A stretch of 10,056 bases of DNA from Candidatus Bathyarchaeota archaeon (GTDB taxonomy: Archaea > Thermoproteota > Bathyarchaeia > TCS64), in the NCBI GenBank assembly GCA_016934355.1, contig JAFGTA010000048.1:1-10056 (forward strand), written 5' to 3'. The first letter of the stretch is position 1. Each line of letters opens with the position of its first letter. Below, in pieces: positions 1-5,088 of this stretch. Under the pieces are notes generated by a model. That model ran no database searches, was not told the origin of the DNA, and saw only the letters and a program-made list of their open reading frames with translations. The position numbers and the translations under genes are program-made.

Positions 1-882
1 ATAACCGACGTGACTGCCCCCCAGACCAGGGCAGAGAAGATGGCGGTCATGGCGATAAGCATGACCGTGGGGAGCATCGTGGGCCCAATGATCGGGGGCT
101 ACCTCGGCGGCATAGACCTCGCGTACCCCGCGTACGCCGCCTGCGCCATGTCCGGCATCGCCATAATAGCATCTCTCATCATCTTCAAGGAGACCATGCC
201 CCTTGAGCGGAGGCTTGACCTCCAGAAGAGGAGGAGCGAGAGGGTCGGCGACGCGAAGAGGATGGTGCTGACGAGGACGGTGCTTCTGCGCCTGGCTCAG
301 GTGTTCGCCATGACCTTCATGTTCGGCATGGTGTTCAGCAGCATGAGCCTGATCCTGAATAAGAGGTACGGGGCTGACGTCACGGAGGTGGGAAGCGTTT
401 CCACGGTGATGGGGGTCTTCACGTTCATATACGGTGGGCTGCTGCTCCGGAGGGTTAAGGAGAGGGTGGGTGAGCAGAGGCTGCTGCTGGTCGCCATCTG
501 CCTGAGCCTTGCCGCGTTCACCATAATGCCTGTGCTACCAACGTTCACGAGCTTTTACCTGTTCATAGCGGTGTTCAGCGCGGGGAGCAACTTCGGGAGA
601 CCCATACTGAGCGCGAACCTTACGAGGGCGGTTGACGAGGACAAGCAGGGTCTCGTGAGCGGCTACTCGACGACGGTGAACTCCCTGGCGAGGGCTATCG
701 CGCCCTTGGTCTCGACGGGCTGGCTGCAGGTGGGGGGTCTGACGCTGGGCGCCCTGTTCGTCAACCAGTACTACATGATCGCCGTCACGGGGTTCGCCGC
801 TGGCCTGCTGTTCCTATTGATGTACCTCATGGAGCAGAGAACTTCGTCGTTCGAGCCCACCATATCATCAGAGGGTATGTAA
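1..882 (+). CDS. Major facilitator superfamily transporter, 3' part (5' end outside window)
   Basis: Integral membrane secondary transporter of the MFS fold; the substrate cannot be read from the sequence. The frame is open to the window edge. A GTG at base 10 could be taken as a start, but it lies inside a typical mid-protein motif (DVTAPQTRAEKMAVMAIS followed by VGSIVGPMIGGYLGG, the conserved G-x-x-x-GP-x-x-GG region of TM5), so the true start is upstream. About eight hydrophobic helices are visible, split by a charged cytosolic loop near residues 60-90 (PLERRLDLQKRRSER), the usual break between the two six-helix halves. A second conserved stretch, DEDKQGLVSGYSTTVNSLAR, is the C-terminal-half counterpart of the first motif. 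The gene ends with TAA. Drug-efflux (TetA-like) MFS proteins look similar, but efflux is only a possibility. Confidence 0.85.
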   Translation: MTDVTAPQTRAEKMAVMAISMTVGSIVGPMIGGYLGGIDLAYPAYAACAMSGIAIIASLIIFKETMPLERRLDLQKRRSERVGDAKRMVLTRTVLLRLAQVFAMTFMFGMVFSSMSLILNKRYGADVTEVGSVSTVMGVFTFIYGGLLLRRVKERVGEQRLLLVAICLSLAAFTIMPVLPTFTSFYLFIAVFSAGSNFGRPILSANLTRAVDEDKQGLVSGYSTTVNSLARAIAPLVSTGWLQVGGLTLGALFVNQYYMIAVTGFAAGLLFLLMYLMEQRTSSFEPTISSEGM

Positions 883-887
883 CTTTC

Positions 888-906
888 TTGGGTGCGACCC
901 TTTCTG
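888..906 (+). terminator. Possible weak terminator after the MFS gene
   Basis: Eight bases after the TAA stop is a small stem, GGGT-GCG-ACCC (890-900), followed by TTTCT. The stem is only 4 bp and the T-run is short, so this is a weak candidate. Archaeal termination mostly depends on T-runs and there is no long one here. Confidence 0.2.
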
Positions 907-930
907 GGAAGAAATGTTATAGGGTTTAAT

Positions 931-1060
931 TTACCGGGTTTTCGGTCTGAGGGCAAGCTGGATTATGAGGCGGGTTCCTCTGATGGTTTGCTCGTAGATG
1001 TCTTCCGTTGTTGTGCCTGAGTCGATCCGGGTTATAGACTTTATCTTGATTATGAGACCG
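931..1060 (-). pseudogene. Truncated paralog of the 98-aa unknown protein at 3881-4177
   Basis: Read on the minus strand, this stretch encodes the last ~40 residues of the same family as the gene at 3881-4177. It contains KIKSITRIDSGT, EDIYEQTIRG and a terminal LRPKTR before TAA (931-933). The intact copy has KIKSVTRIETGT, EDIYGQTIRG and LRQKTG before its stop. I count 25 identities over 40 aligned residues and about 92 of 123 identical bases, with no gaps. Many differences fall at synonymous or conservative positions, so the copy was probably under selection for some time after duplication. Upstream, similarity disappears, an in-frame TAA sits at 1066-1068 and no start codon lies between it and the conserved part, so the N-terminal ~55 residues are missing. 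I call it a decayed or truncated duplicate. The family's function is unknown. Confidence 0.7.
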
Positions 1061-1136
1061 TGAGGTTATGGGTGCGTCGTTGGCTTGGTACGTGGCTCGC
1101 GCTGCTACGCATGTGTATCTCCAGTATCTGGGTTTG

Positions 1137-1277
1137 CTACTTTTTTCTTCTATATTCTTCTGGGAGTTCTACCCTTTTCCGGTCTTTTATTGCTCTTTTC
1201 TTGGCTTTTTCCTGTGCCTGATGCTTCTTCATTGCTTCTTTCTTCGCTGTTTTACCCTTTGTTTTAACCATAAACAT
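1137..1277 (-). CDS. Small, highly basic hypothetical protein (46 aa)
   Basis: A 47-codon frame from ATG at 1277 (second ATG at 1271) to TAG at 1137-1139. The predicted protein begins MFMVKTKGKTAKKEAM, runs through a helix-like K/A/E/R stretch and ends ELPEEYRRKK. About 40% of residues are Lys or Arg, there is one Gly and no Cys, so nucleic-acid binding or an unstructured ribosome-associated role is possible, but I do not recognise a family. Support for coding: the other two minus-strand frames carry stops here, and a possible TATA-like ATATCTTTAA (1307-1316 on the plus strand as its complement) lies ~33 bases upstream. Against: the strand is strongly purine-rich, which lowers stop frequency, and the ORF is short. 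The hydrophobic plus-strand frames across the same bases are the mirror image of this composition. It lies ~75 bases upstream of the paralog remnant. Confidence 0.45.
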   Translation of the reverse strand: MFMVKTKGKTAKKEAMKKHQAQEKAKKRAIKDRKRVELPEEYRRKK

Positions 1278-1670
1278 GCACAGTAAAGTGGTTCAGAGTC
1301 GAGCAGTTAAAGATATGGGGTAACGAACCCAGTTTTCGTTCAGATAACTCGATCACGGTATGAATCAGGGCGAAACGAGGAATAGTCGGAGAGTGTAACT
1401 TGTTATCGATTACTTATGAGATTAGAGTCCCACCCCTCCACCATGTGTTTCCGTTGGCGGGTATAGGCGCATTTTTGTCGGGATTCGCCGGCTATTATGT
1501 GCGTTTCTGCGTAGATCAGGATCGGAAATATCTGTTTTTCAGGCTTATTTTCCCGCTGTGGCCTGTTTCCTCGCTTATCGGGGGTATCCCCTTTCCCCCT
1601 TTCCTAGCGGCTATGAAATCAGCCGAGAGCAGTAATAACGGAGAAATTCAATACCCAGCATCCGGGGGCA
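1278..1670. other. ~390-base stretch with no supportable gene
   Basis: I see no convincing gene, tRNA or conserved RNA here. A plus-strand frame from a TTG at 1400 stays open to 1765, giving a hydrophobic, low-complexity product. It runs into the opposite strand of the PIN gene and has no recognisable motif or promoter. Minor features are a GGGG-GTAT-CCCC mini-hairpin near 1580-1591 and two copies of TCCGGGGG (about 1660 and 1682). Neither suggests a function. Confidence 0.4.
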
Positions 1671-2087
1671 TCATACCAGGCTCCGGGGGTCTACCCACTT
1701 CAACCCGGGTACCTTATCGAAAACTGTGTCGGTGGACACTATCGTGTGGTCTTTCTCCATGTTGAGGGCAGTGGCGGCGTGATACGCGTCGAAGATGGAG
1801 GCGATTTGGTACTGTTTCATCAGCACAAGCGCCAGCAGATCGACCTCGTAAGTGGTTGTATGAAACGAGAGGTTATCGACCGCGGTGATCGACGCCGCCC
1901 TCATGATGTACTCGTCAAGTGAAACCCCCTCGTTCATCGATACATAGTAGAGTTCGTGAAGCGTCTCCCTGGAAGCGTGCACCATGCCGTGCCTGCCTTC
2001 AGCTATAGCCCTGATGACCTCCGCCGCCACAGGCTTCAGCCAATCCTCCTTCTTGACGTACGCGTAGAGAATGTCGGTCTCGATCAT
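1671..2087 (-). CDS. vapC: PIN-domain ribonuclease, VapC-like toxin
   Basis: A 138-aa protein of normal length for a VapC-type PIN domain. This family cleaves RNA using a Mg2+/Mn2+ site of conserved acidic residues. These are visible: Asp in IETDILYAY at the N-terminus, Glu in RETLHELYY, Asp in SIFDAYHAATAL, and Asp in IVSTDTVFDKVPGL near the C-terminus, all in the expected order. The start is taken as the ATG at 2085-2087, which overlaps the antitoxin stop as TGATG, an arrangement that couples translation of toxin to antitoxin. A TTG one codon upstream is also possible. It is co-transcribed with the AbrB-type gene just upstream, whose product should neutralise it and repress the operon. The RNA target cannot be inferred. 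It could also be an rRNA- or tRNA-processing PIN, but the partner makes toxin-antitoxin more likely. Confidence 0.85.
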   Translation of the reverse strand: MIETDILYAYVKKEDWLKPVAAEVIRAIAEGRHGMVHASRETLHELYYVSMNEGVSLDEYIMRAASITAVDNLSFHTTTYEVDLLALVLMKQYQIASIFDAYHAATALNMEKDHTIVSTDTVFDKVPGLKWVDPRSLV

Positions 2088-2335
2088 CAAGCCTGTTCTC
2101 TCCGCTTTGCTCGGCCTACGGCGTCCTCTGCCGCGTGTTTCTCGGCTGACGCCTTGAGCTGCTCCCTCGTCTCATCGGTGTCCAGCCACCCTTCGGCAGC
2201 CTCCAGGGGGGCTTCCGGGAGAGGTATGGCGACGAAGAATGACCCCGCGGGTATGATGATAGCCCTGGTGCCTCTGATGCCTAATTCTTTTGGAATGGTC
2301 AGCCTGCCCCGGTCATCAACCTGTACAACAGCCAT
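2087..2335 (-). CDS. vapB: AbrB/SpoVT-domain antitoxin, VapB-like
   Basis: An 82-aa protein. The first ~45 residues form a swapped-hairpin AbrB/SpoVT DNA-binding domain (VVQVDDRGRLTIPKELGIR, then a short hydrophobic strand pair ending FFVAIPLPEAP). The rest is a charged helical tail (DTDETREQLKASAEKHAAED), the type of segment by which archaeal VapB proteins wrap and block their PIN partner. The ATG at 2335 is preferred: the frame extends upstream to a GTG at 2401 and an ATG at 2350, but the TATA-like box at 2363-2373 would place transcription start near 2342, just before 2335, and the AbrB fold begins there. It is the first gene of the pair and its stop overlaps the toxin start. Family members normally autorepress, probably at the short upstream region. 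Confidence 0.85.
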   Translation of the reverse strand: MAVVQVDDRGRLTIPKELGIRGTRAIIIPAGSFFVAIPLPEAPLEAAEGWLDTDETREQLKASAEKHAAEDAVGRAKRREQA

Positions 2336-2362
2336 CTTACCCACAAACATAGAATAAACCCA

Positions 2363-2373
2363 ATAAAATAAAT
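2363..2373 (-). promoter_or_regulatory. TATA-like box for the vapBC-like operon
   Basis: On the minus strand the sequence reads GATTTATTTTATTGG, an A/T-only core in otherwise GC-rich DNA, centred about 33 bases upstream of the chosen antitoxin ATG. Using the ~26-base TATA-to-start spacing usual in archaea, the transcript would begin around 2342 and have a leader of only a few bases. Confidence 0.45.
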
Positions 2374-2402
2374 CTATCCCACAGAGACACGTTTTACCCA
2401 AC

Positions 2403-2425
2403 TTAGCTAAACCGCATGCGGCTAA
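2403..2425. repeat. Nested palindromes at the 3' end of the dus gene
   Basis: CCGCATGCGG (2412-2421) is a perfect 10-base palindrome directly after the Dus stop codon. Next to it is TTAGCTAA (2403-2410), and TTAGC (2403-2407) can also pair with GCTAA (2421-2425). There is no T-run of terminator type, so a weak terminator or a protein-binding site for the downstream vapBC-like promoter are both possible. It may also be chance. Confidence 0.3.
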
Positions 2426-3273
2426 TACGTCACACTCTCGACCCTTCTCCCGGCGACCCTGAGGAAACCATCCCTGTAACGTTCGCTGCCCCCGAGACGC
2501 AGGTACAGCGCATCATACTCACCAACCAGCTCACCTATGCCAGGCACACTCCTCCTCGGCTCGTTGAGCCCCAGCTCGTTCTTCAAGGAGTCGAACACCG
2601 CGGGGTTACAGAGGGCAGCCCTCCCTATCATGACGCCAGTTACACCCGCCCCCATGAGAGTTCTCACCTTCTCGGCGGAGTCCACACCACCGTTGGCGAT
2701 GACCGGCACGCCGCCGGCGGCATCGACGCACTCTGGGAACACCGAGTAGTCCTCGAGTTCACCAGACTCCTGGGCAGCCGTCTTCGCGTGTACTATGAAG
2801 AGGTCAGCCTCGACGCCGCCCAGGCTGTTCAGGTAGACCCTGTTCCTCTTCTCGTGGTCGTTGGTGCCGAGCCGCAGCTTCACGGACGCAGCGTACCCGT
2901 GGCCCTGGATGATGGAGACGAGTCTCTGGGTCTTGGCGGCTCGCTTGATCATGGCTGCGCCTTTGCCGTGCCTGATGACGTCCCGGCTGGGGCAGCTCAG
3001 GTTGAGGTTGAACCCCTTGAAGCCGGGGAAGGGCTTGAAGTCTCCGACGAACCGTTCGAGCCGGTCATCTCTCCCGGTGAGGAGCTGTATCTGTACGGGC
3101 GTCGAGTCGAGTACCTCTATCTTGGCGAGCGCCGGCTTGCTGCGTCTCAGGAAGCTCTCGACGTGAGCCATCTCGGTGAAGGTGAGGTCGGCTCCGTGGG
3201 CGTGGCAGAGGGATCGGAGGACGCCGTCGCTGTAGCCCTCCATGGGGGCGAACATGAAGCTGACCAAGGCCAC
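2422..3273 (-). CDS. dus: tRNA-dihydrouridine synthase (Dus family, archaeal)
   Basis: FMN-dependent enzyme that reduces specific uridines in tRNA to dihydrouridine, using NAD(P)H, in the cytosol. The 283-residue protein shows the TIM-barrel signatures in order: FAPMEGYSD near the N-terminus (FMN site), LNLSCPS with the catalytic Cys near residue 94, SVKLRLG (conserved Lys for FMN), IVHAKTAAQ (conserved His), and VIANGGV followed by GVMIGRAAL (phosphate-binding loops). The C-terminal part is shorter than the helical tRNA-binding domain of bacterial DusA/B/C (~320-340 aa), as is common in archaea. Start: GTG at 3271-3273, with a TATA-like box ~24 bases upstream, so the mRNA is probably leaderless. 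An ATG six codons in is the alternative. A long open frame on the opposite strand is an antisense artefact of GC-rich coding. Which uridine it modifies cannot be read. Confidence 0.9.
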   Translation of the reverse strand: MALVSFMFAPMEGYSDGVLRSLCHAHGADLTFTEMAHVESFLRRSKPALAKIEVLDSTPVQIQLLTGRDDRLERFVGDFKPFPGFKGFNLNLSCPSRDVIRHGKGAAMIKRAAKTQRLVSIIQGHGYAASVKLRLGTNDHEKRNRVYLNSLGGVEADLFIVHAKTAAQESGELEDYSVFPECVDAAGGVPVIANGGVDSAEKVRTLMGAGVTGVMIGRAALCNPAVFDSLKNELGLNEPRRSVPGIGELVGEYDALYLRLGGSERYRDGFLRVAGRRVESVTY

Positions 3274-3292
3274 GTAGAGGTCTGGGCCGCGG

Positions 3293-3301
3293 AATATATA
3301 T
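3293..3301 (-). promoter_or_regulatory. TATA-like box for dus
   Basis: ATATATATT on the minus strand, the only A/T-only run in the 42-base gap between the HTH gene and dus. Its centre is ~24 bases upstream of the GTG start, which fits a leaderless archaeal transcript and separates dus transcription from the gene before it. Confidence 0.6.
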
Positions 3302-3315
3302 GCGTGGGAAGTCTG

Positions 3316-3771
3316 CTACAGAAGCTGATCTCGGGCCCGTTTGGTGATCTCGGGCTTGTTTCTCTTGGTGAGTATGTCGTTATGCATCATGGTTCGACGG
3401 ATGCTTTTAGGCAGGTTCCTTATGGCGGCCTCACGGTCTCCGCTCTTCAGTATGGCCATGAGCTCGGGCTTGTAGAAGTAGACCATGTTCTGGAACGACT
3501 TCTCGTGAAGAGTCATACCGGTCATGCTGCTGAACCGTTCCTCGCGCCTCTTCGAGACAGACTCCTTCGCGTCGTCTACCCTGGCTTTGCCGGTGCGACG
3601 GGCGTCGAGTAGCTCGGGGTCTCTGCTTCGGTGCATGGCTTTGATGTCTCTGAGTAGGTCGCCTCGTCTGACTCCAAGCTGGGCGGCTATCTCTTTGTAG
3701 TTGAGGTTCTGGCTTATTCCGTCGAGTATGGCCTGGCGGCGAACCTCAAGTTCTCCTTGTGTAATTGTCAT
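3316..3771 (-). CDS. HTH-containing hypothetical protein
   Basis: A ~151-aa cytosolic, strongly basic protein (many Arg/Lys) with no membrane segment. Residues ~10-45 read ILDGISQNLNYKEIAAQLGV followed by RRGDLLRDIKAM, a good helix-turn-helix pattern of the sort seen in sigma/LuxR-like and replication-initiator HTHs. The remainder (RRTGKARVDDAKESVSKRRE, then ILKSGDREAAIRNLPKSIR) is charged and helical, with no family I recognise. The start is uncertain: ATG at 3771 is used because the conserved-looking part begins there; a GTG at 3801 adds ten residues (MEASPRSETK). Neither has a clear ribosome binding site. A TATA-like CTTTAAATG lies at 3855-3863. It precedes dus with a 42-base gap. DNA binding is inferred from the HTH only. 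Confidence 0.7.
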   Translation of the reverse strand: MTITQGELEVRRQAILDGISQNLNYKEIAAQLGVRRGDLLRDIKAMHRSRDPELLDARRTGKARVDDAKESVSKRREERFSSMTGMTLHEKSFQNMVYFYKPELMAILKSGDREAAIRNLPKSIRRTMMHNDILTKRNKPEITKRARDQLL

Positions 3772-3854
3772 TTTAGTTTCACTGCGGGGGCTTGCCTCCA
3801 CGCCTTGGGCGCGGCTCGGCGAAGAATCCTACGCATACCACTATGGGGTGGGCG

Positions 3855-3863
3855 CATTTAAAG
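3855..3863 (-). promoter_or_regulatory. TATA-like box for the HTH gene
   Basis: CTTTAAATG on the minus strand, in the short gap after the stop of the 98-aa gene. It predicts transcription start near 3833, leaving a leader of ~32 bases to the GTG at 3801 or ~62 bases to the ATG at 3771. Confidence 0.4.
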
Positions 3864-3880
3864 TGGTGTCTTAGGGGGCT

Positions 3881-4177
3881 TCACCCTGTTTTCTGTCTGA
3901 GGGTTAACTCTATTTTGAGGTGGGGGCCTCGTATGGTCTGCCCGTAGATGTCTTCTTGGGCGGTGCCTGTTTCGATCCGGGTTACGGATTTTATCTTGCA
4001 TCTGAGGCTGGGTTTCTCGGGATTCTCGGCGTTTTCGAGGATGAGGTAGTTCTTCCCGTTCAGCTTGTTGGCGTAGTAGTCGGTGTGTTGTACGGTGAGG
4101 CTTGTCCTGGTTTTGGTGAGGATGGCCGTGTAGAGTTGGTCGGGTATCTTCTGGTGGGCGTTGGCGCTGGACGGCAT
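3881..4177 (-). CDS. Hypothetical protein, 98 aa, with a truncated paralog in the window
   Basis: I do not recognise this protein. It starts MPSSANAHQKIPDQLYTAIL and ends ELTLRQKTG. It has no Cys pairs, membrane segment or signal peptide, and the alternating hydrophobic/polar pattern of its second half (LRCKIKSVTRI, EDIYGQTIRG, HLKIELTLR) suggests a beta-rich fold. The reading frame is supported by the independent partial copy at 931-1060, where amino-acid similarity is kept in exactly this frame. A longer overlapping frame (3858-4223) rich in Arg, Pro and His is therefore a shadow. The ATG at 4177 is chosen because a TATA-like AGATATAAC is centred 27 bases upstream, giving a leaderless mRNA. 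A GTG at 4219 would add 14 residues but lies upstream of that box. Function and partners are unknown. Confidence 0.7.
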   Translation of the reverse strand: MPSSANAHQKIPDQLYTAILTKTRTSLTVQHTDYYANKLNGKNYLILENAENPEKPSLRCKIKSVTRIETGTAQEDIYGQTIRGPHLKIELTLRQKTG

Positions 4178-4199
4178 GGGGTGTACATACTCTCTCCGT

Positions 4200-4208
4200 G
4201 TTATATCT
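4200..4208 (-). promoter_or_regulatory. TATA-like box for the 98-aa gene
   Basis: AGATATAAC on the minus strand, centred 27 bases from the ATG at 4177, a spacing that fits a leaderless archaeal start and decides between the possible start codons. Confidence 0.5.
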
Positions 4209-4354
4209 GATGCGCACACGCATTTTCCGTGGTGTTGTTTTTGGGGTTTGCTGTGCTGTATCTGGGGTTAGGGTGGAGTCAGTTATAATTACATATCCAC
4301 TCAGGATTTCTGGTGAAAGATTGAGTTTACTAACATCAAGCTGATCGATTAATG

Positions 4355-4939
4355 CTAGATTTGCTGTCTTTTTCTAGTTAAATACTGGTTAAGTTCTCTC
4401 CACGCTCTGTTGGCTGCCCAGTTTAGGGTTGCGACTGTGACTAGGCTTATGATGGCTGAGGCTGCGATGAGGTTGGTTATGTCCTTTGTGGTTGGTTTGG
4501 GAACGAGGAGTGTCCAGGTGTAGGGGTTCCACTGGTTGTCGTAGTCTGTGATGGTTGCGTGTCCTAGGAGCACCATGGCGGTGTTGACGTTTAGGAGGTG
4601 GGTGCTGTTGTAGTCCACGTAGACTAGGTAGATGTACTTGCCGTAGGGTCCCGTGACATACACGTCGTCTACGTCGATGTACACGGTCTTGCCCCATATG
4701 AGTTGAGTAAGGGCGCTGGTTGCCTCAGGACCCCCGTACTCGTATGTCTCGGAGCATGAGACATCAGCGAGCCTTATGGCTGGGTTGTCTGGTATCTCGA
4801 AGGTGTCTCCATCTCTGATATGCGTGGGCTGGGAGACTATCTCGTATTCAACTCTAATCATGGGATAGGATTCTTTGAACAAGTATTGGGTGAATGTCAG
4901 AAACAGAAGTATTAGAATACCAAACCTCAGCTTACTCAT
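4355..4939 (-). CDS. Membrane-anchored staphylococcal-nuclease-like (SNase/TNase fold) protein, probably altered activity
   Basis: A 194-aa protein. Residues ~6-22 are a hydrophobic signal anchor after a basic MSKLR start. Residues ~38-135 match the SNase fold: HIRDGDTFEI, AIRLADVSCSETYEYGGPEA, then GPYGKYIYLVYVD and a final LLGHATITDYD. Residues ~153-176 form a second membrane helix followed by a basic tail (YLTRKRQQI). By the positive-inside rule both ends are cytosolic and the domain faces outward. Aligned by eye to S. aureus nuclease, Asp21, Arg35 and Glu43 are kept (D45, R56, E64), but Asp40 is Ser61 and catalytic Arg87 is Lys101, so nuclease activity is doubtful. ATG at 4939 is used; a TTG directly before it is possible. 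The gene and its flanks are visibly more AT-rich than the neighbours, which may indicate transfer. It stands alone after copA. Confidence 0.75.
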   Translation of the reverse strand: MSKLRFGILILLFLTFTQYLFKESYPMIRVEYEIVSQPTHIRDGDTFEIPDNPAIRLADVSCSETYEYGGPEATSALTQLIWGKTVYIDVDDVYVTGPYGKYIYLVYVDYNSTHLLNVNTAMVLLGHATITDYDNQWNPYTWTLLVPKPTTKDITNLIAASAIISLVTVATLNWAANRAWRELNQYLTRKRQQI

Positions 4940-4995
4940 CAATTTAAAATTCTTCTCAAGATACTAATACTAATTGTAAGTGTTCAATTAGAAGT

Positions 4996-5004
4996 GTATA
5001 AATT
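4996..5004 (-). promoter_or_regulatory. TATA-like box for the SNase-like gene
   Basis: On the minus strand AAAAAATTTATACAC contains AATTTATAC. It predicts transcription start near 4974 and a ~35-base leader with only a weak GAGAAG purine motif upstream of the ATG. Confidence 0.4.
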
Positions 5005-5074
5005 TTTTAGACATCTTAAGGAAAGTCATCAATATTATGAAAGATGTCATTATCTTGATCGCTAATGCTTACCT

Positions 5075-5080
5075 AAAAAA
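5075..5080 (-). terminator. T-run terminator after copA
   Basis: Eight bases past the copA TAA stop the transcript would read GGGTTTTTTAGG, six consecutive T residues. T-runs directly after the stop are the common archaeal termination signal, and this separates copA from the SNase-like gene downstream. Confidence 0.45.
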
Positions 5081-5088
5081 CCCTAGGC

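Noticed and set aside
1068..1286. A 72-codon hydrophobic plus-strand frame resembling a membrane protein.
   Set aside because: It comes from the pyrimidine-rich strand opposite the basic 46-aa ORF; Phe, Leu, Cys and Ser dominate because of T/C bias. A second frame on the same strand is open for the same reason.
883..1670. A possible tRNA, structured RNA or CRISPR array in the longest gene-poor stretch.
   Set aside because: No T-arm-like GGTTCRAAYCC or acceptor-stem pairing, and no regularly spaced repeats were found by eye.
1400..1765. A 121-codon plus-strand frame starting with TTG.
   Set aside because: No motif, no promoter or ribosome binding site, and the end overlaps the C-terminal part of the PIN gene on the other strand.
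2416..3612. A 398-codon open frame on the plus strand.
   Set aside because: It lies antisense to dus and the HTH gene. The product has no recognisable motif, while the opposite frame has the full set of Dus signatures. Long antisense frames are expected in GC-rich coding DNA.
3858..4223. A 121-codon minus-strand frame overlapping the 98-aa gene.
   Set aside because: The product is an Arg/Pro/His-rich low-complexity sequence, and the paralogous copy at 931-1060 conserves protein similarity in the other frame.
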